Notes: generated from the letters alone by a model not told the origin. A stretch of 64,000 nt of DNA from an uncultured Bacteroidales bacterium (GCA_934700615.1 CAKUXR010000013.1:1-64000); one strand, 5' to 3'; positions 50,338-60,126 are shown, numbered from the stretch's first letter. Translations and numbers: made by a program.

Positions 50338-53065
50338 CAACAGTACGTGCAAGCGAGCCGCCATCCCATGACAGGCGGACAGTATAACTTCCGCCGCCCA
50401 GAGACGACATGTCCACGGAGGCAGGCTCAGTCGGAGCAATCTGCACATCGGCAGCGAGGACACGCCTCGCCGAGGCATCATACACAGAGACATTGACCTG
50501 ACCCGTCACATTCCTGCCCATGCGTATGTGCATGACATCCTTGACAGGGTTCGGATACAAATCGATTTCGCGGGAATCATCGCGGCAGAGCACGGCGAAT
50601 GTGCATACTGAGGCGTTTCCGCCCTCGTCCGTGGCTGTAACCTTTACTTCCGAGCGGCCGAACTTGAGCGGCATTATGCTGAACTCTCCGGAAGGAAGTT
50701 CCTGGAGGAACAGCATTGACCTGTCGCAGGACAGGTTGTATTTTACGGTCTCCGGGACCTCATCTTCAAATGCGGATGACGGCAGGAATACGGATGTCTC
50801 TTTCAGCGAGCCGAGATATACGGGAGCAAAGGCATTGACAACAGCAGGAGCGAGGTCCGGCAGGAGGTCGAACTGCAGGTCCGCCGAGTCTGAGGCCCCG
50901 AAGCGGTCTGAAACGGTGACATGCAGCGAATATGAGCCAGTGGTGCGCTTGTAGTTGAATATATCCAGATGAAGTTTGCCCTGCTCCTTTACAGGGGTGA
51001 CAGACCCGCTGGGGTCCGTGAGTTCATACGTATAATCCTTGCTGTCAGGATCGGTGACCAGATAAGTCACCCGTACCATCTGGTTATAGTTCACTTGCAC
51101 AGGCTGGGCCGCATCTGTCGAAAGTACCGGAGGCTCGTTCACTGGCGTACCGAACGAAATGCTCGAGACGGATGAGCGGTTCATCCACGGGTCCTCGGCT
51201 ATGATGGCCACCGTGTAGCGGGTGTCCTGGTCCATGTTCAGAAGAGTATAGGACATCTTGTCGCCGGACTTCTTTCCGTTCACAGGGACACGCACAAGGC
51301 TCGCTCCTTCAGGAAGATTGTCAGGATCCGGTTTGTCCAATGTCCCGACTCGCCACATTATCAGGAAGGTGTCAGGATGCTCGTCATCCTTGTCCGCAGG
51401 TACTGTCCATGTAAGTTCTACCTCTCCGGCAGTATTGCTGTTCTGAAGGTCAGTCACACGCTCCGGAGCATAGCCCTGATCCGAAGATACAGCCTTGTAG
51501 GCATCCACGATACCGGAGCCCAGAAGTCCCTTGTAGCCAGGATTATACGCATCAATATCATTGACACCTCTCGTCAGGTACAGTTTCAGTTTGTCGGGCG
51601 TGAATCCCGGTCCTCCGTATTTGGAAACGGCAAGCGCGGCTACGCCTGATACGTGAGGACAGGCCATCGAAGTTCCCTGCATATATCCATACTGGTCATC
51701 CGGCAGGGTGCTGTAAACAGGACATTCGTCATCATAGCGTCCGTCCTTCCGGTAAGTGCCGCCCGGTGCCGCGACATCTACCCATTTCGCATAATTAGAA
51801 TAATAGGCCTTGCGGTAATCCGGAGCTACTGAAGATACTGCGAGCACCTGGTCATAGCAGGCGGGATAGGAAAGATAGTTGCGGTCATCATTGCCCGCTG
51901 CGAAAATCACTATTCCTCCCTTCATCGGGCCGACCTGGTTCCCGTTCTCGTCTATGCCGGCATATTTTATAAAATAGTCAATTGCATCCTGACAGCTCTG
52001 CGGGAGATAGGTTGCCCCGTCATACCCCCAGCTGTTCTGGCTGATGACCGCACCCGCATCAGCTCCATACTTTATGGCCGCATCGGAATCACCGTCATCA
52101 TTCTTGTTGTTCGTGAACATCTGGCAGCTGAGCAGACGCACTCCCGAGTGGTTACCGTGACCGCCGGCTATTCCGCAGACGCCTTTGCCGTTATTGTTCT
52201 CCGCGCCTATGGTCCCGGCCACGTGCGTTCCGTGCGGGACGGCGGTTATCTTGTTGTCTCCCATCGGATTGCGGTCGGTATAGATGAATTTCCAGCCATA
52301 TATGTCATCCACATAGCCGTTATTGTCGTCGTCCACGCCCTCCTGTCCGTAGAGTTCAGCCCAGTTGCCGACATTTCCTGCCAAGTCCTCGTGGTCATAG
52401 TCGATTCCTCCGTCAACTACGGCCACCACCACATCATTGCGGCCGGATGTGACCTCCCATGCGCGGAACAAGTTGATGTCCGCCCCGGCTACGGCATCCG
52501 TGCGCGTACCGTCATTATGGTAATGCCACTGCTTCGGCAAGTATGGGTCATCGACAGGATATTCCGAAGAAGAGCCTCCTTCTGAGGGAACCGTGAAAGC
52601 GGCATAAGGCCACATGGAGCTTATTCCCATGGGGAGAATCGTGACTGGCTTTCCGAAACCTGTCCCCTTGACAGGCATCACCTTTTCCACGACCTCGATT
52701 CCGTCCATCTTCTCCAGTTCTCCGGCAGCCTTGGTAACAGGGACATCCTCGTCATACCAGACGTTATACCACCTGTCCAGCCCCTCCTTATGTGTACGGG
52801 CCTCGAATTTTCCGGCATACGGGAACACGCGCTCCATCCGCTTCGCCCCGACAGCGGAAAGCAGACTGAGTTTCGGTTCGACATTCGCCGAGAACTTTAC
52901 TTTCAGTCTTCCGGGAACGACTTTCATATCGTCCACCTCACGAGCAGGTTCTTCTATATCAATGTCTTTCGGAGTTTCATCCAAAACGGATGAGCAGGAA
53001 TATGCGGCCGATGCGCAAAGCATCATCATCAATGCCAGCACAGCCGCATTGTCAGTCATCTTCAT
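50330..53065 (-). CDS. S8 subtilisin-family protease with type IX sorting domain
   Basis: A protein of 911 residues starting at the ATG at 53065; upstream in-frame starts precede a promoter box at 53090. It has a lipobox (AAYSC24), a propeptide-like region (VVPGRLKVKFSANVEP), and the S8 domain with Asp218 in AVVDGGIDYDH, His278 in HGTHVAGTIG, oxyanion Asn392 in FAAGN and Ser466 in GTSMACPHVSG. Then come a fibronectin-III-like domain (PERVTDLQNSN...VELTWTVP) and further beta domains. The last 78 residues (IDLYPNPVKDVMHIRM...GGGSYTVRLSW) form a T9SS type A sorting domain. It should be exported and anchored at the surface. A lipobox together with a sorting domain is unusual. Confidence 0.9.
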   Translation of the reverse strand: MKMTDNAAVLALMMMLCASAAYSCSSVLDETPKDIDIEEPAREVDDMKVVPGRLKVKFSANVEPKLSLLSAVGAKRMERVFPYAGKFEARTHKEGLDRWYNVWYDEDVPVTKAAGELEKMDGIEVVEKVMPVKGTGFGKPVTILPMGISSMWPYAAFTVPSEGGSSSEYPVDDPYLPKQWHYHNDGTRTDAVAGADINLFRAWEVTSGRNDVVVAVVDGGIDYDHEDLAGNVGNWAELYGQEGVDDDNNGYVDDIYGWKFIYTDRNPMGDNKITAVPHGTHVAGTIGAENNNGKGVCGIAGGHGNHSGVRLLSCQMFTNNKNDDGDSDAAIKYGADAGAVISQNSWGYDGATYLPQSCQDAIDYFIKYAGIDENGNQVGPMKGGIVIFAAGNDDRNYLSYPACYDQVLAVSSVAPDYRKAYYSNYAKWVDVAAPGGTYRKDGRYDDECPVYSTLPDDQYGYMQGTSMACPHVSGVAALAVSKYGGPGFTPDKLKLYLTRGVNDIDAYNPGYKGLLGSGIVDAYKAVSSDQGYAPERVTDLQNSNTAGEVELTWTVPADKDDEHPDTFLIMWRVGTLDKPDPDNLPEGASLVRVPVNGKKSGDKMSYTLLNMDQDTRYTVAIIAEDPWMNRSSVSSISFGTPVNEPPVLSTDAAQPVQVNYNQMVRVTYLVTDPDSKDYTYELTDPSGSVTPVKEQGKLHLDIFNYKRTTGSYSLHVTVSDRFGASDSADLQFDLLPDLAPAVVNAFAPVYLGSLKETSVFLPSSAFEDEVPETVKYNLSCDRSMLFLQELPSGEFSIMPLKFGRSEVKVTATDEGGNASVCTFAVLCRDDSREIDLYPNPVKDVMHIRMGRNVTGQVNVSVYDASARRVLAADVQIAPTEPASVDMSSLGGGSYTVRLSWDGGSLARTVVK

Positions 53066-53089
53066 ATTTTCATACATTTTTTCCGGGCA

Positions 53090-53097
53090 CAAATTTA
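53090..53097 (-). promoter_or_regulatory. Putative -7 box (TAAATTTG) of the subtilisin gene
   Basis: The minus strand reads TAAATTTG, an exact TAnnTTTG match 25 nt before the ATG at 53065. It fixes that start. Confidence 0.55.
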
Positions 53098-53169
53098 CGC
53101 CAATGGCAAAAAACGCCACCTCACCATTTATTGGTATTTTGGATTCCTAAAAATCATCATTATATAGGA

Positions 53170-53200
53170 TTGATGACGGAAATGGAGGTCGGTATCTTTG
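53170..53200 (+). promoter_or_regulatory. Putative promoter of the third SusC operon
   Basis: TTG at 53170-53172 and TATCTTTG at 53193-53200 are 20 nt apart, matching the -33/-7 layout. Transcription would start near 53207, so in-frame ATG codons before this, including the one at 53173, cannot be used. Confidence 0.6.
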
Positions 53201-53226
53201 CAGCCGAAAAAATGGAATTGCACAAG

Positions 53227-56200
53227 ATGACTATAAATACTCGTCAAATACGATACAGGACATTGCTGCTGTTTCTGATGGCGTTCTTGTCGTCCGGACC
53301 TCTCCGGGCACAGGATGTCAGACACATAACGGGAACGGTAACGGACATTGCCGGCGTTCCGGTGGCCGGGGCCGGAATAATCGCATACGGCGAGAAAGGC
53401 CGGACCTACGGCACCACAGCAGACGCAGAGGGCCGGTTCGCCCTCGACCTGCCGTCAAGTATCAGTTCGTTCAAGGCCGTGATGCTCGGATACAGCGACG
53501 AGACTGTCCGGACCAGTGCCGACCGCACCCGCTACGATATCATTATGAAAGAACGGACAGAGACGGTATCAGATGTAGTAGTGACAGGATATGTGGACAA
53601 GAAAAAGGAGAGCTACACCGGTGCGCTGACTGTGATAAAGCGGGATCAGATAGAGAAGCTGACGCACAGTAACGTACTGAACATCATACAGCTGCAAGCC
53701 CCGGGTTTCGAACTGAAAGACGACATCCAGAATGGTTCAAACCCAAACAAGGTACCGGATATGGTACTGCGCGGAAGGAGCAGCTTCATCGAAGGAGACC
53801 AGACCAATGTTCCTCTTTTCATCCTTGACGGAACCGAGGTGGACATCTCATATATATTCGATATGCCGGCAGAGGACATCGAATCCATATCAGTTCTGAA
53901 AGATGCGTCCGCAACTTCATTCTATGGGTCAAAGGCTGCCAACGGAGTGATAGTCATCACCTCCAGACCTACGCAGTCCGGAAGACTTCAGGTAAACTAC
54001 ACCGGAAATGTCCAGATGAGTGTGCCTGACCTTTCCGACTACCGTCTCCTCAACGCCGCCGACAAGCTTGAGTACGAACGTCAGGCCGGCATCTACGGCA
54101 ATTTCACAGGATCCAGCAGCACCGACCTGGCATGGCAGAAAATCTATTACGAGAAACTTGACAGGGTCAATGCCGGTGTGGACACGGACTGGAAACGGAT
54201 GGCCCTCCGCACCGGACTGAACCATCTGCATAATGTGATGCTCTCAGGAGGAAGCCAGGACTTCAGGTACAATGTGTCAGGCAACATAAACTCCACCCGC
54301 GGAGTCATGGACGATTCCGGCAGGAACAGCAGTTCTCTCCGCATCAATCTCACATACGGAAGTCTTTCCAAACTGTTCATACAGAACATCGCATCATTCA
54401 GCGCCGCCAAATCCACGGACGTCCCTTACGGAAAGTTCTCCGACTATGTCAGTCTGAACCCTTACGACAGACCTTACAATGAAGACGGCTCCCTTAACAC
54501 GGAGCTTTCGTTCAACACGGCCAATCCGTTGTACGAGAAACAGTTGAGCAGTTATATCCATTCTTCATCCACTTCGTTCATCGACACGTTCAGGCTGAGA
54601 TGGAACATCGCAGGAGGCTTCAGGGCAGAAGCGACATTGAGCTATACACTGACGAAATCCGGCGGAGAGACTTACTATTCGCCGAAATCGCAGAGGTTCA
54701 ACACTACCGCGGACCCGAAGAAAAAGGGCAGTTTCAATGTCAATGACGGCACGTCCAATGCCCTGTCCGGCAATGCTTTCCTGGTCTGGAACAAGTCATG
54801 GGGAGAGACATTGACAAGAACAAGTTCGCTCAGCCTCACCGGCGGGGTCAATGTGGAGGCCACGAAGTCCGACACTCATTCATTCTCGGCGCTGGGCGTC
54901 CTTTCCGACAAACTGGAGCATCCTTCGATGGCTACAGGCTACGCCGAAAGTCATCCGGGAGGAGGCGAAGACCAGTCCAGGATGTTGGGATTCTACGCCA
55001 ATGCGAACTATATCTACGGGAACCGATATTTCGCCGACCTGTCTGTCCGTTACGAAGGCTCGTCCAAGTTCGGCACAGACAACAGATTCGCCCCGTTCGG
55101 TTCCATAGGTCTCGGATGGAATGTCCACAAGGAGAAGTTCATGCAGGGGACGAAGATTTCTCTGCTTAAGCTGCGTTCGAGCATCGGATTGGTGGGCAAT
55201 GCCAATTTCAATCCTTATCAGGCCCGCCTTTCCTACAGGTACAGTTCTGATTTATATTACAATGGCAACATCGGCGCTGTGCCGGTATCAATGGTGAATC
55301 CCCACCTCAAATGGGAGCGCAGCCTGAAACGGAACATAGGACTGGATTTCGGAATGTTTTCCGACAAGTTGACCGGCAGCATTGACTATTACCATGACAC
55401 GACGAACAGTCTGGTCATGGATATTTCCAAACCGCCTCACATAGGATTCAGCAGCGCGAAAGAGAACCTCGGAAAGATAAGCAACTCGGGCGTGGAGCTT
55501 TCAGTGAGGGGAAATGTATTGCAGCGCAAAGACCTGAATCTCAATCTTTTCCTCAATGCGAGCCACAACACGAACAAGATTCTCCAGATAAGCGACTACC
55601 TGAAGAACCTGAATGAGAAGAATGAGGCTTCTTCATCATCTGTACTGCCGGCATCTTTCTACCAGGAGGGTGAGTCAATGACAGCGCTGAAAGTCATGCG
55701 CTCGGCAGGAATCAACCCCGCAAACGGACGTGAGGTTTTCATTGACAAGGACGGAAACTACACATACGAATACAGTTACAAGGACAAGTATGTGGCTGGA
55801 GACACTACCCCGGTGGTGAACGGTTCGTTCGGTGCATCGTTCAGCTGGAAAAGTCTGGATTTCTCGATGACTTTTGCCTACAGGCTGGGAGCCACTGTCT
55901 ATAACCAGACGCTGGCAACAAAGGTGGAAGGCGGAAATCCTCGCGAGAACGCAGACAGACGAGTGTTCTACGACAGGTGGAAGCAGCCTGGCGATATGGC
56001 CAAATATAAAAATATAGCCTCCAGGGAAGTCACGCCCGTCACTGACAGGTTCGTGGCCAAGGAATATGCCCTTGACGGTTCTTCTCTCAAAGTCTCATAT
56101 ACATTGCCGCAGAACTGGATTACCCGGATACATCTGCGCAGGGCCATAGTTTCGTTGTCCACAGGTGACCTTTTCAACTGGTCATCCATCCGCAGGGAGC

Positions 56201-56259
56201 GCGGTCTGGACTATCCTTTTGCAAGGTCATTCCAGTTTTCATTATCTCTAAACATCTGA
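53227..56259 (+). CDS. SusC/RagA family TonB-dependent transporter
   Basis: An outer-membrane transporter of 1010 residues. The ATG at 53227 is chosen because it gives a signal peptide (MTINTRQIRYRTLLLFLMAF) and lies just after the promoter at 53193. Domains: CarboxypepD_reg-like (GTVTDIAGVPVAGAGIIAYG), TonB box and plug (VVVTGYVDKKKESYTGALTV, VLNIIQLQAPGFELKDDIQN, LFILDGTEVDISY, ISVLKDASATSFYGSKAANG), and a barrel ending SFQFSLSLNI. It is first in a four-gene operon with SusD, DUF4843-like and PKD-like lipoproteins, and divergent from the T9SS subtilisin. The substrate could be peptide-derived; nothing decides it. Confidence 0.93.
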   Translation: MTINTRQIRYRTLLLFLMAFLSSGPLRAQDVRHITGTVTDIAGVPVAGAGIIAYGEKGRTYGTTADAEGRFALDLPSSISSFKAVMLGYSDETVRTSADRTRYDIIMKERTETVSDVVVTGYVDKKKESYTGALTVIKRDQIEKLTHSNVLNIIQLQAPGFELKDDIQNGSNPNKVPDMVLRGRSSFIEGDQTNVPLFILDGTEVDISYIFDMPAEDIESISVLKDASATSFYGSKAANGVIVITSRPTQSGRLQVNYTGNVQMSVPDLSDYRLLNAADKLEYERQAGIYGNFTGSSSTDLAWQKIYYEKLDRVNAGVDTDWKRMALRTGLNHLHNVMLSGGSQDFRYNVSGNINSTRGVMDDSGRNSSSLRINLTYGSLSKLFIQNIASFSAAKSTDVPYGKFSDYVSLNPYDRPYNEDGSLNTELSFNTANPLYEKQLSSYIHSSSTSFIDTFRLRWNIAGGFRAEATLSYTLTKSGGETYYSPKSQRFNTTADPKKKGSFNVNDGTSNALSGNAFLVWNKSWGETLTRTSSLSLTGGVNVEATKSDTHSFSALGVLSDKLEHPSMATGYAESHPGGGEDQSRMLGFYANANYIYGNRYFADLSVRYEGSSKFGTDNRFAPFGSIGLGWNVHKEKFMQGTKISLLKLRSSIGLVGNANFNPYQARLSYRYSSDLYYNGNIGAVPVSMVNPHLKWERSLKRNIGLDFGMFSDKLTGSIDYYHDTTNSLVMDISKPPHIGFSSAKENLGKISNSGVELSVRGNVLQRKDLNLNLFLNASHNTNKILQISDYLKNLNEKNEASSSSVLPASFYQEGESMTALKVMRSAGINPANGREVFIDKDGNYTYEYSYKDKYVAGDTTPVVNGSFGASFSWKSLDFSMTFAYRLGATVYNQTLATKVEGGNPRENADRRVFYDRWKQPGDMAKYKNIASREVTPVTDRFVAKEYALDGSSLKVSYTLPQNWITRIHLRRAIVSLSTGDLFNWSSIRRERGLDYPFARSFQFSLSLNI

Positions 56260-56263
56260 CAAT

Positions 56264-57679
56264 ATGGTGAACAGATACATATATGGTTTTATCGCTGTGA
56301 TTCTGACATCAGCCTGCGGGTTTCTGGACATTGACACTCCGGGAATCGTAAGCAACGATAAGATGTTCGAAAACGGGCAGGGGTTCATTGACGCTATGGA
56401 CGGGGTATATGCATCCATGGCCTCGGAGGAACTCTACGGAAAAGACCTTTCCTTCGGATTCATTGACGAAATTGCCCAGCTGTACTTCAACGACTATGGC
56501 GAGGGCGAGACGACATTGACAAAAAGCATTGACCTGAAATATAGGGACGAGGATGTGCGTGCGCGGATTGACGCCATCTGGAGCGGTGCCTACAATGTCA
56601 TTTCCTCTGCGAACAGTATCCTTGACAATGTCTCAGGGCATTCTTATCCGGAACTTCCGAGGATTGAGGGAGAAGCTCTGGCGGTAAGGGCGATGGTGCA
56701 TTTCGACATGCTCCGCCTTTTCGCACACGGGATAGAAAGACCTGATGCTGAAGCGATTCCCTATGCCGACCATTTTTCCATAACGCCTTTCAGAAGGCTT
56801 ACCGTAAAGGGTGTATATAACAGGATCACTGATGATCTGGAGAGGTCGTACAAACTGCTTTCCGAGTCTCCTGAGATTTCAGGGAGGACGCCTGCATATG
56901 CCTATATGAACAAGTATGCGGCTTCCGCTCTTCTGGCGAGAGTGCACAACTGGGCCGGGAATCATGGGGAGGCAGCAAAATATGCAGCACTCGCATTGGA
57001 GGGTGATTTCCAGTTTACGCGGGACGAGCAGGTGAAGAGCCTTTTCAAGGGCTACCTTGCTGACAGGGAGTGCATCTTCGGGCTACATGCCCCGAACATG
57101 TATCTGGATGTACGGAGCAGCCTCTACCCTACCAGGCTTACTGAGTCAATGCTGATGGTGCGCGACAATTACCAGTCTCTGTTCGAAGTTTCCACATTCA
57201 CTTCCACCAACAATGACTACAGGTATCAGGCTTATTTCGCCAAGAGGACTTGGACGAAGAGCGTGACGCTATGCGTGAAGCTTTATGACAAGAACTATGA
57301 CGAGGACCAGATAGTTCCGACCGGCCGCATACCCGGACCAAGTCTGATAAGGATTCCCGAGATGTACTACATTCTGGCGGAGTCCGCATATGCATCGGGG
57401 GACAAGGAGAAGGCTCTGGAGTATCTGAATGCGGTTGTAACGGCCAGAGGTCTGCTTCCGCTTCAGGCCGGTGACATTGACACTGAGGCCAAGTTCAAAA
57501 GGAAACTTGTCGGGGAATATGTTAAAGAGTACTGGGGAGAGGGACAGATTTTCTTCACTTACAAGAGGTTCAATATGGATATGGACGGGGTGAACAGCAA
57601 GCATTTCACTGCTTCTGACGAGGTATATGTGCTTCCGCTGCCGGAGAGCGAGTATGAAAACGGGGAGGAACGGAAATGA
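56264..57679 (+). CDS. SusD/RagB family outer-membrane lipoprotein
   Basis: A 471-residue lipoprotein. Short signal peptide with lipobox ILTSAC18-GFLDID, then typical SusD features: DTPGIVSNDKMFENGQGFID, EALAVRAMVHFDMLRLFAHG (the conserved R-A-x-x-HFDMLRLF TPR helix), ALLARVHNWAGNHGEAAKYA, and PSLIRIPEMYYILAESAYAS. It starts 4 bp after the SusC stop and its end overlaps the next gene by 4 bases, so the operon is tightly coupled. The C-terminal segment EVYVLPLPESEYENG is also typical. Confidence 0.92.
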   Translation: MVNRYIYGFIAVILTSACGFLDIDTPGIVSNDKMFENGQGFIDAMDGVYASMASEELYGKDLSFGFIDEIAQLYFNDYGEGETTLTKSIDLKYRDEDVRARIDAIWSGAYNVISSANSILDNVSGHSYPELPRIEGEALAVRAMVHFDMLRLFAHGIERPDAEAIPYADHFSITPFRRLTVKGVYNRITDDLERSYKLLSESPEISGRTPAYAYMNKYAASALLARVHNWAGNHGEAAKYAALALEGDFQFTRDEQVKSLFKGYLADRECIFGLHAPNMYLDVRSSLYPTRLTESMLMVRDNYQSLFEVSTFTSTNNDYRYQAYFAKRTWTKSVTLCVKLYDKNYDEDQIVPTGRIPGPSLIRIPEMYYILAESAYASGDKEKALEYLNAVVTARGLLPLQAGDIDTEAKFKRKLVGEYVKEYWGEGQIFFTYKRFNMDMDGVNSKHFTASDEVYVLPLPESEYENGEERK

Positions 57680-58347
57680 GAAGGGCAGCATTGGTTCTGG
57701 CATTGGCCTGCATCGTCGCCGGATGCAGTTACAAGGAGAGTTTTCCCTACAAGGGTGATTCTCTGGTGAATTTCAAGACAGATTCACTGTATTTTTCTTT
57801 CGGCGAATTGCCGTTTTCAGTGACGGACACGACGCTCCTGATCGGGGTGGAAATCATAGGCTCCCCTGCCGATTATGACCGGACGTTCAATATAGCTCTT
57901 GACAATTCGAGGACTACGGCAAGGCTGCATGAGCATTATGATGAGCCGCGGATGGAGGGTACAATCCATTCCGGAGCATCGGCGGGCACGGTAGAATTGA
58001 CAATACACCGGTTGTCCCTCCAGTCGGATTCGGTGTTTACGGTGGTACTGGATATGCTGCCGGGCGAGGATTTCAGGCTCGGCGCGGTGGAGGACAGGTC
58101 GGTGGCGGTCAGTTTCACGAACCGGCTTGACTTGCCGGAATGGTGGCCGATGCTGTCGAAGTGGCTTGGCGAGTACAATCCGCGCAAATACCAGAAGTTC
58201 ATCGAGTTATGGGGAGGCGCGATTACCAGGAAAGATATCAATGAAATGAAATATACGATACTGCGGACGTTCAAGAAGGTCAAGGAGTATTTCGGGGAAC
58301 ACCCGGAGTTCGGGGTGACTTTTCCGGATGTAGACTGGCCGGTGTAA
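57676..58347 (+). CDS. DUF4843 family lipoprotein
   Basis: A 223-residue lipoprotein (LACIVAGC15-SYKE). The mature part begins with LVNFKTDSLYFSFGELP, a signature of DUF4843 proteins (xxVxF..DSxYFSF), followed by beta strands (VEIIGSPADYDRTFNIAL, GTVELTIHRLSLQSDSVF) and a helical end (KYQKFIELWGG, YTILRTFKKVKEYFG). Start overlaps the susD stop (ATGA). DUF4843 genes regularly sit third in SusCD operons with PKD-like lipoproteins, as here. Location: cell surface; role in ligand handling is inferred only. Confidence 0.85.
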   Translation: MRRAALVLALACIVAGCSYKESFPYKGDSLVNFKTDSLYFSFGELPFSVTDTTLLIGVEIIGSPADYDRTFNIALDNSRTTARLHEHYDEPRMEGTIHSGASAGTVELTIHRLSLQSDSVFTVVLDMLPGEDFRLGAVEDRSVAVSFTNRLDLPEWWPMLSKWLGEYNPRKYQKFIELWGGAITRKDINEMKYTILRTFKKVKEYFGEHPEFGVTFPDVDWPV

Positions 58348-58419
58348 TGGCATTGACCTGAACCTTGGAGTCGCGGTTCCGGCTTTTGGAAATTTTCGAA
58401 TTAAATACAATACAAAATT

Positions 58420-59961
58420 ATGAAATCATTGAGAATGATTATGGCGGCAGGTGTTATGGTGGCGATGGCTGCATCCTGCGCGAAAGAGAACAACATCAAG
58501 GTGGTACTGCCTCCGGACGTGGCAGAGCTTTCAGGGGTGGAGGCCATGTACGAAAGAGGTCTTCACGAGTATCTGGAGATTGCTCCTACCGTAAATTTCG
58601 TGAACTACACGGAAGAGAACAAAGACAGCGTGAAATATGAGTGGAACATCGACTACAAGGTGGTCGGAACGGACAGTGTGCTGACATTCAAGTGCGACAA
58701 GAACGGCCAGTTCAACGGATACCTGAAAGTGTCCACCTCTACCGGTGCCAAGATTGCCGACTTCAAGCTCACGGTCACGACTCCTTATGACAAGGGACTT
58801 CTGATGCTCTCAGGAACTGGTGAGGGGTCAATGCTGACATGGAAGCGTCTGGATATAATGGACACACCGGCCAGCCCTTATGCTTTTAAGGACAACAACC
58901 CTACACTGGAGCTTGGAAAGAGCCCGCTTGCACTTTGCTGGAAAGGAGAAGGCATCACATCTCCTAAAGCTGCCCAGCTTACAGACAACTTCTATGAGGT
59001 GCTTGTAAGCACAGAGAATCCGGTCAAGGTATATGCGTTGAATACCAATGACATGACCGTAAGGACGGAAATCACATACAACGGCAGCGGTGAGTTCCAT
59101 CCAAATGCCATGCTCTGTCCTAAGGGTACGCAGGAGGGCGTATGGAACAATATGCAGGATGTCGTCTATTTCGTCGGCGGAGGCAGAGACTACATTATGA
59201 CAAGTGACAGGAATTTCGTCGCCGCCGAGGGCTCAGACGTTCTTCCGGCCGGAGCAGTGATTTCAGACTATACTTGCGTTGTCGGCCAGACCAATGCAAG
59301 TGATTATGTCAGAACATATTTCAACAAGACAACCCACAAACTTGTCTATCATTCGGCATTGATGGCATTCGAAGCGACAGAGGGAGACAAGGTGCTTTCC
59401 GGCGAGCCGATTTTCATGAAAGGATGCGACGGGGAGTATTACAAAGAACGCTATGATGCCATGGCCATAATGATGGTGACTGCAGACGGTGCCGCCACAA
59501 AGGTTTACAGGTTCGATCCTGATGCCGCCGTAATGGGCGAGACTGTCCTGAGCGAGATAGATGCGTCAGGCAAGATTCTTCCGGAGTCCGCCATTGCCGT
59601 GAACCCGATCAAGACAATTCTTTATTATTCAAACGGCAACAAGATCTACAGGCTCAACTATGACGGCGAGAACTTCGACTCCGAGCCATATATCACTCTC
59701 GACGGCAACTACACAGCAAAGAAGATGATTTTCAATGTCTATGATGCGAAGACTCTCTACATCGCCGCGGAGAATGCCGATGAGCAGAGCGATATGAAGG
59801 CGTCAATGTTCATCTACGACATTTCTGATGATGCTTCCGCGAAGTTGCTGTTCAAGGACGACAAGGTAGGCGGCACTGTCAAGGATCTCATCTACAAGGG
59901 CAACGGACGCGAGTACGAAAGCATCCCGTCCGAAAAGACCCTTTCACGATTGTTCAGATAG
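58420..59961 (+). CDS. PKD-like family lipoprotein with propeller-like repeats
   Basis: A 513-residue lipoprotein (MAASC20-AKENN). Residues about 45-130 form a PKD-like beta domain (EIAPTVNFVNYTEENKDSVKYEW-type with FKCDKNGQFNGYLKV). The remaining residues hold beta-propeller-like blades (YFVGGGRDYIMTSDRNFVA, LYYSNGNKIYRLNYDGENF, TLYIAAENADEQSDMKASMF). It matches lipoproteins that occur as the fourth gene in SusC-SusD-DUF4843 operons; the first operon of this window ends with a similar type of gene. Probably a surface ligand-binding protein. The operon is closed by hairpins at 59982-60055. Confidence 0.8.
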   Translation: MKSLRMIMAAGVMVAMAASCAKENNIKVVLPPDVAELSGVEAMYERGLHEYLEIAPTVNFVNYTEENKDSVKYEWNIDYKVVGTDSVLTFKCDKNGQFNGYLKVSTSTGAKIADFKLTVTTPYDKGLLMLSGTGEGSMLTWKRLDIMDTPASPYAFKDNNPTLELGKSPLALCWKGEGITSPKAAQLTDNFYEVLVSTENPVKVYALNTNDMTVRTEITYNGSGEFHPNAMLCPKGTQEGVWNNMQDVVYFVGGGRDYIMTSDRNFVAAEGSDVLPAGAVISDYTCVVGQTNASDYVRTYFNKTTHKLVYHSALMAFEATEGDKVLSGEPIFMKGCDGEYYKERYDAMAIMMVTADGAATKVYRFDPDAAVMGETVLSEIDASGKILPESAIAVNPIKTILYYSNGNKIYRLNYDGENFDSEPYITLDGNYTAKKMIFNVYDAKTLYIAAENADEQSDMKASMFIYDISDDASAKLLFKDDKVGGTVKDLIYKGNGREYESIPSEKTLSRLFR

Positions 59962-59981
59962 TCGGAAAAGGGACACACATT

Positions 59982-60021
59982 CTATAACTGAAGTTTCGCA
60001 AGTGCTAAACTTCAGTTATAG
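59982..60021. terminator. Perfect 15-bp hairpin after the third SusCD operon
   Basis: CTATAACTGAAGTTT (59982-59996) and its exact reverse complement (60007-60021) flank a 10-nt loop. It lies 20 bp after the stop at 59961, without a T run of its own; the next hairpin supplies one. Confidence 0.6.
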
Positions 60022-60027
60022 AAATAG

Positions 60028-60055
60028 CCGCGGGAATATCACCCGCGGTTTTTTT
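60028..60055 (+). terminator. Rho-independent terminator
   Basis: CCGCGGG (60028-60034) pairs with CCCGCGG (60042-60048), directly followed by seven T. A textbook terminator just after the previous hairpin. Confidence 0.9.
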
Positions 60056-60118
60056 GTCAATGTTGCGGATGAAATCCCGATATCGTTTAGTGAAGTTTTA
60101 TTTTTGGGAGCAAAAGAT

Positions 60119-60126
60119 TATCTTTG
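60119..60126 (+). promoter_or_regulatory. Putative -7 box (TATCTTTG)
   Basis: An exact TAnnTTTG match 59 nt before the ATG at 60186; it rules out the in-frame ATG at 60054, which lies within the terminator region. Confidence 0.5.
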
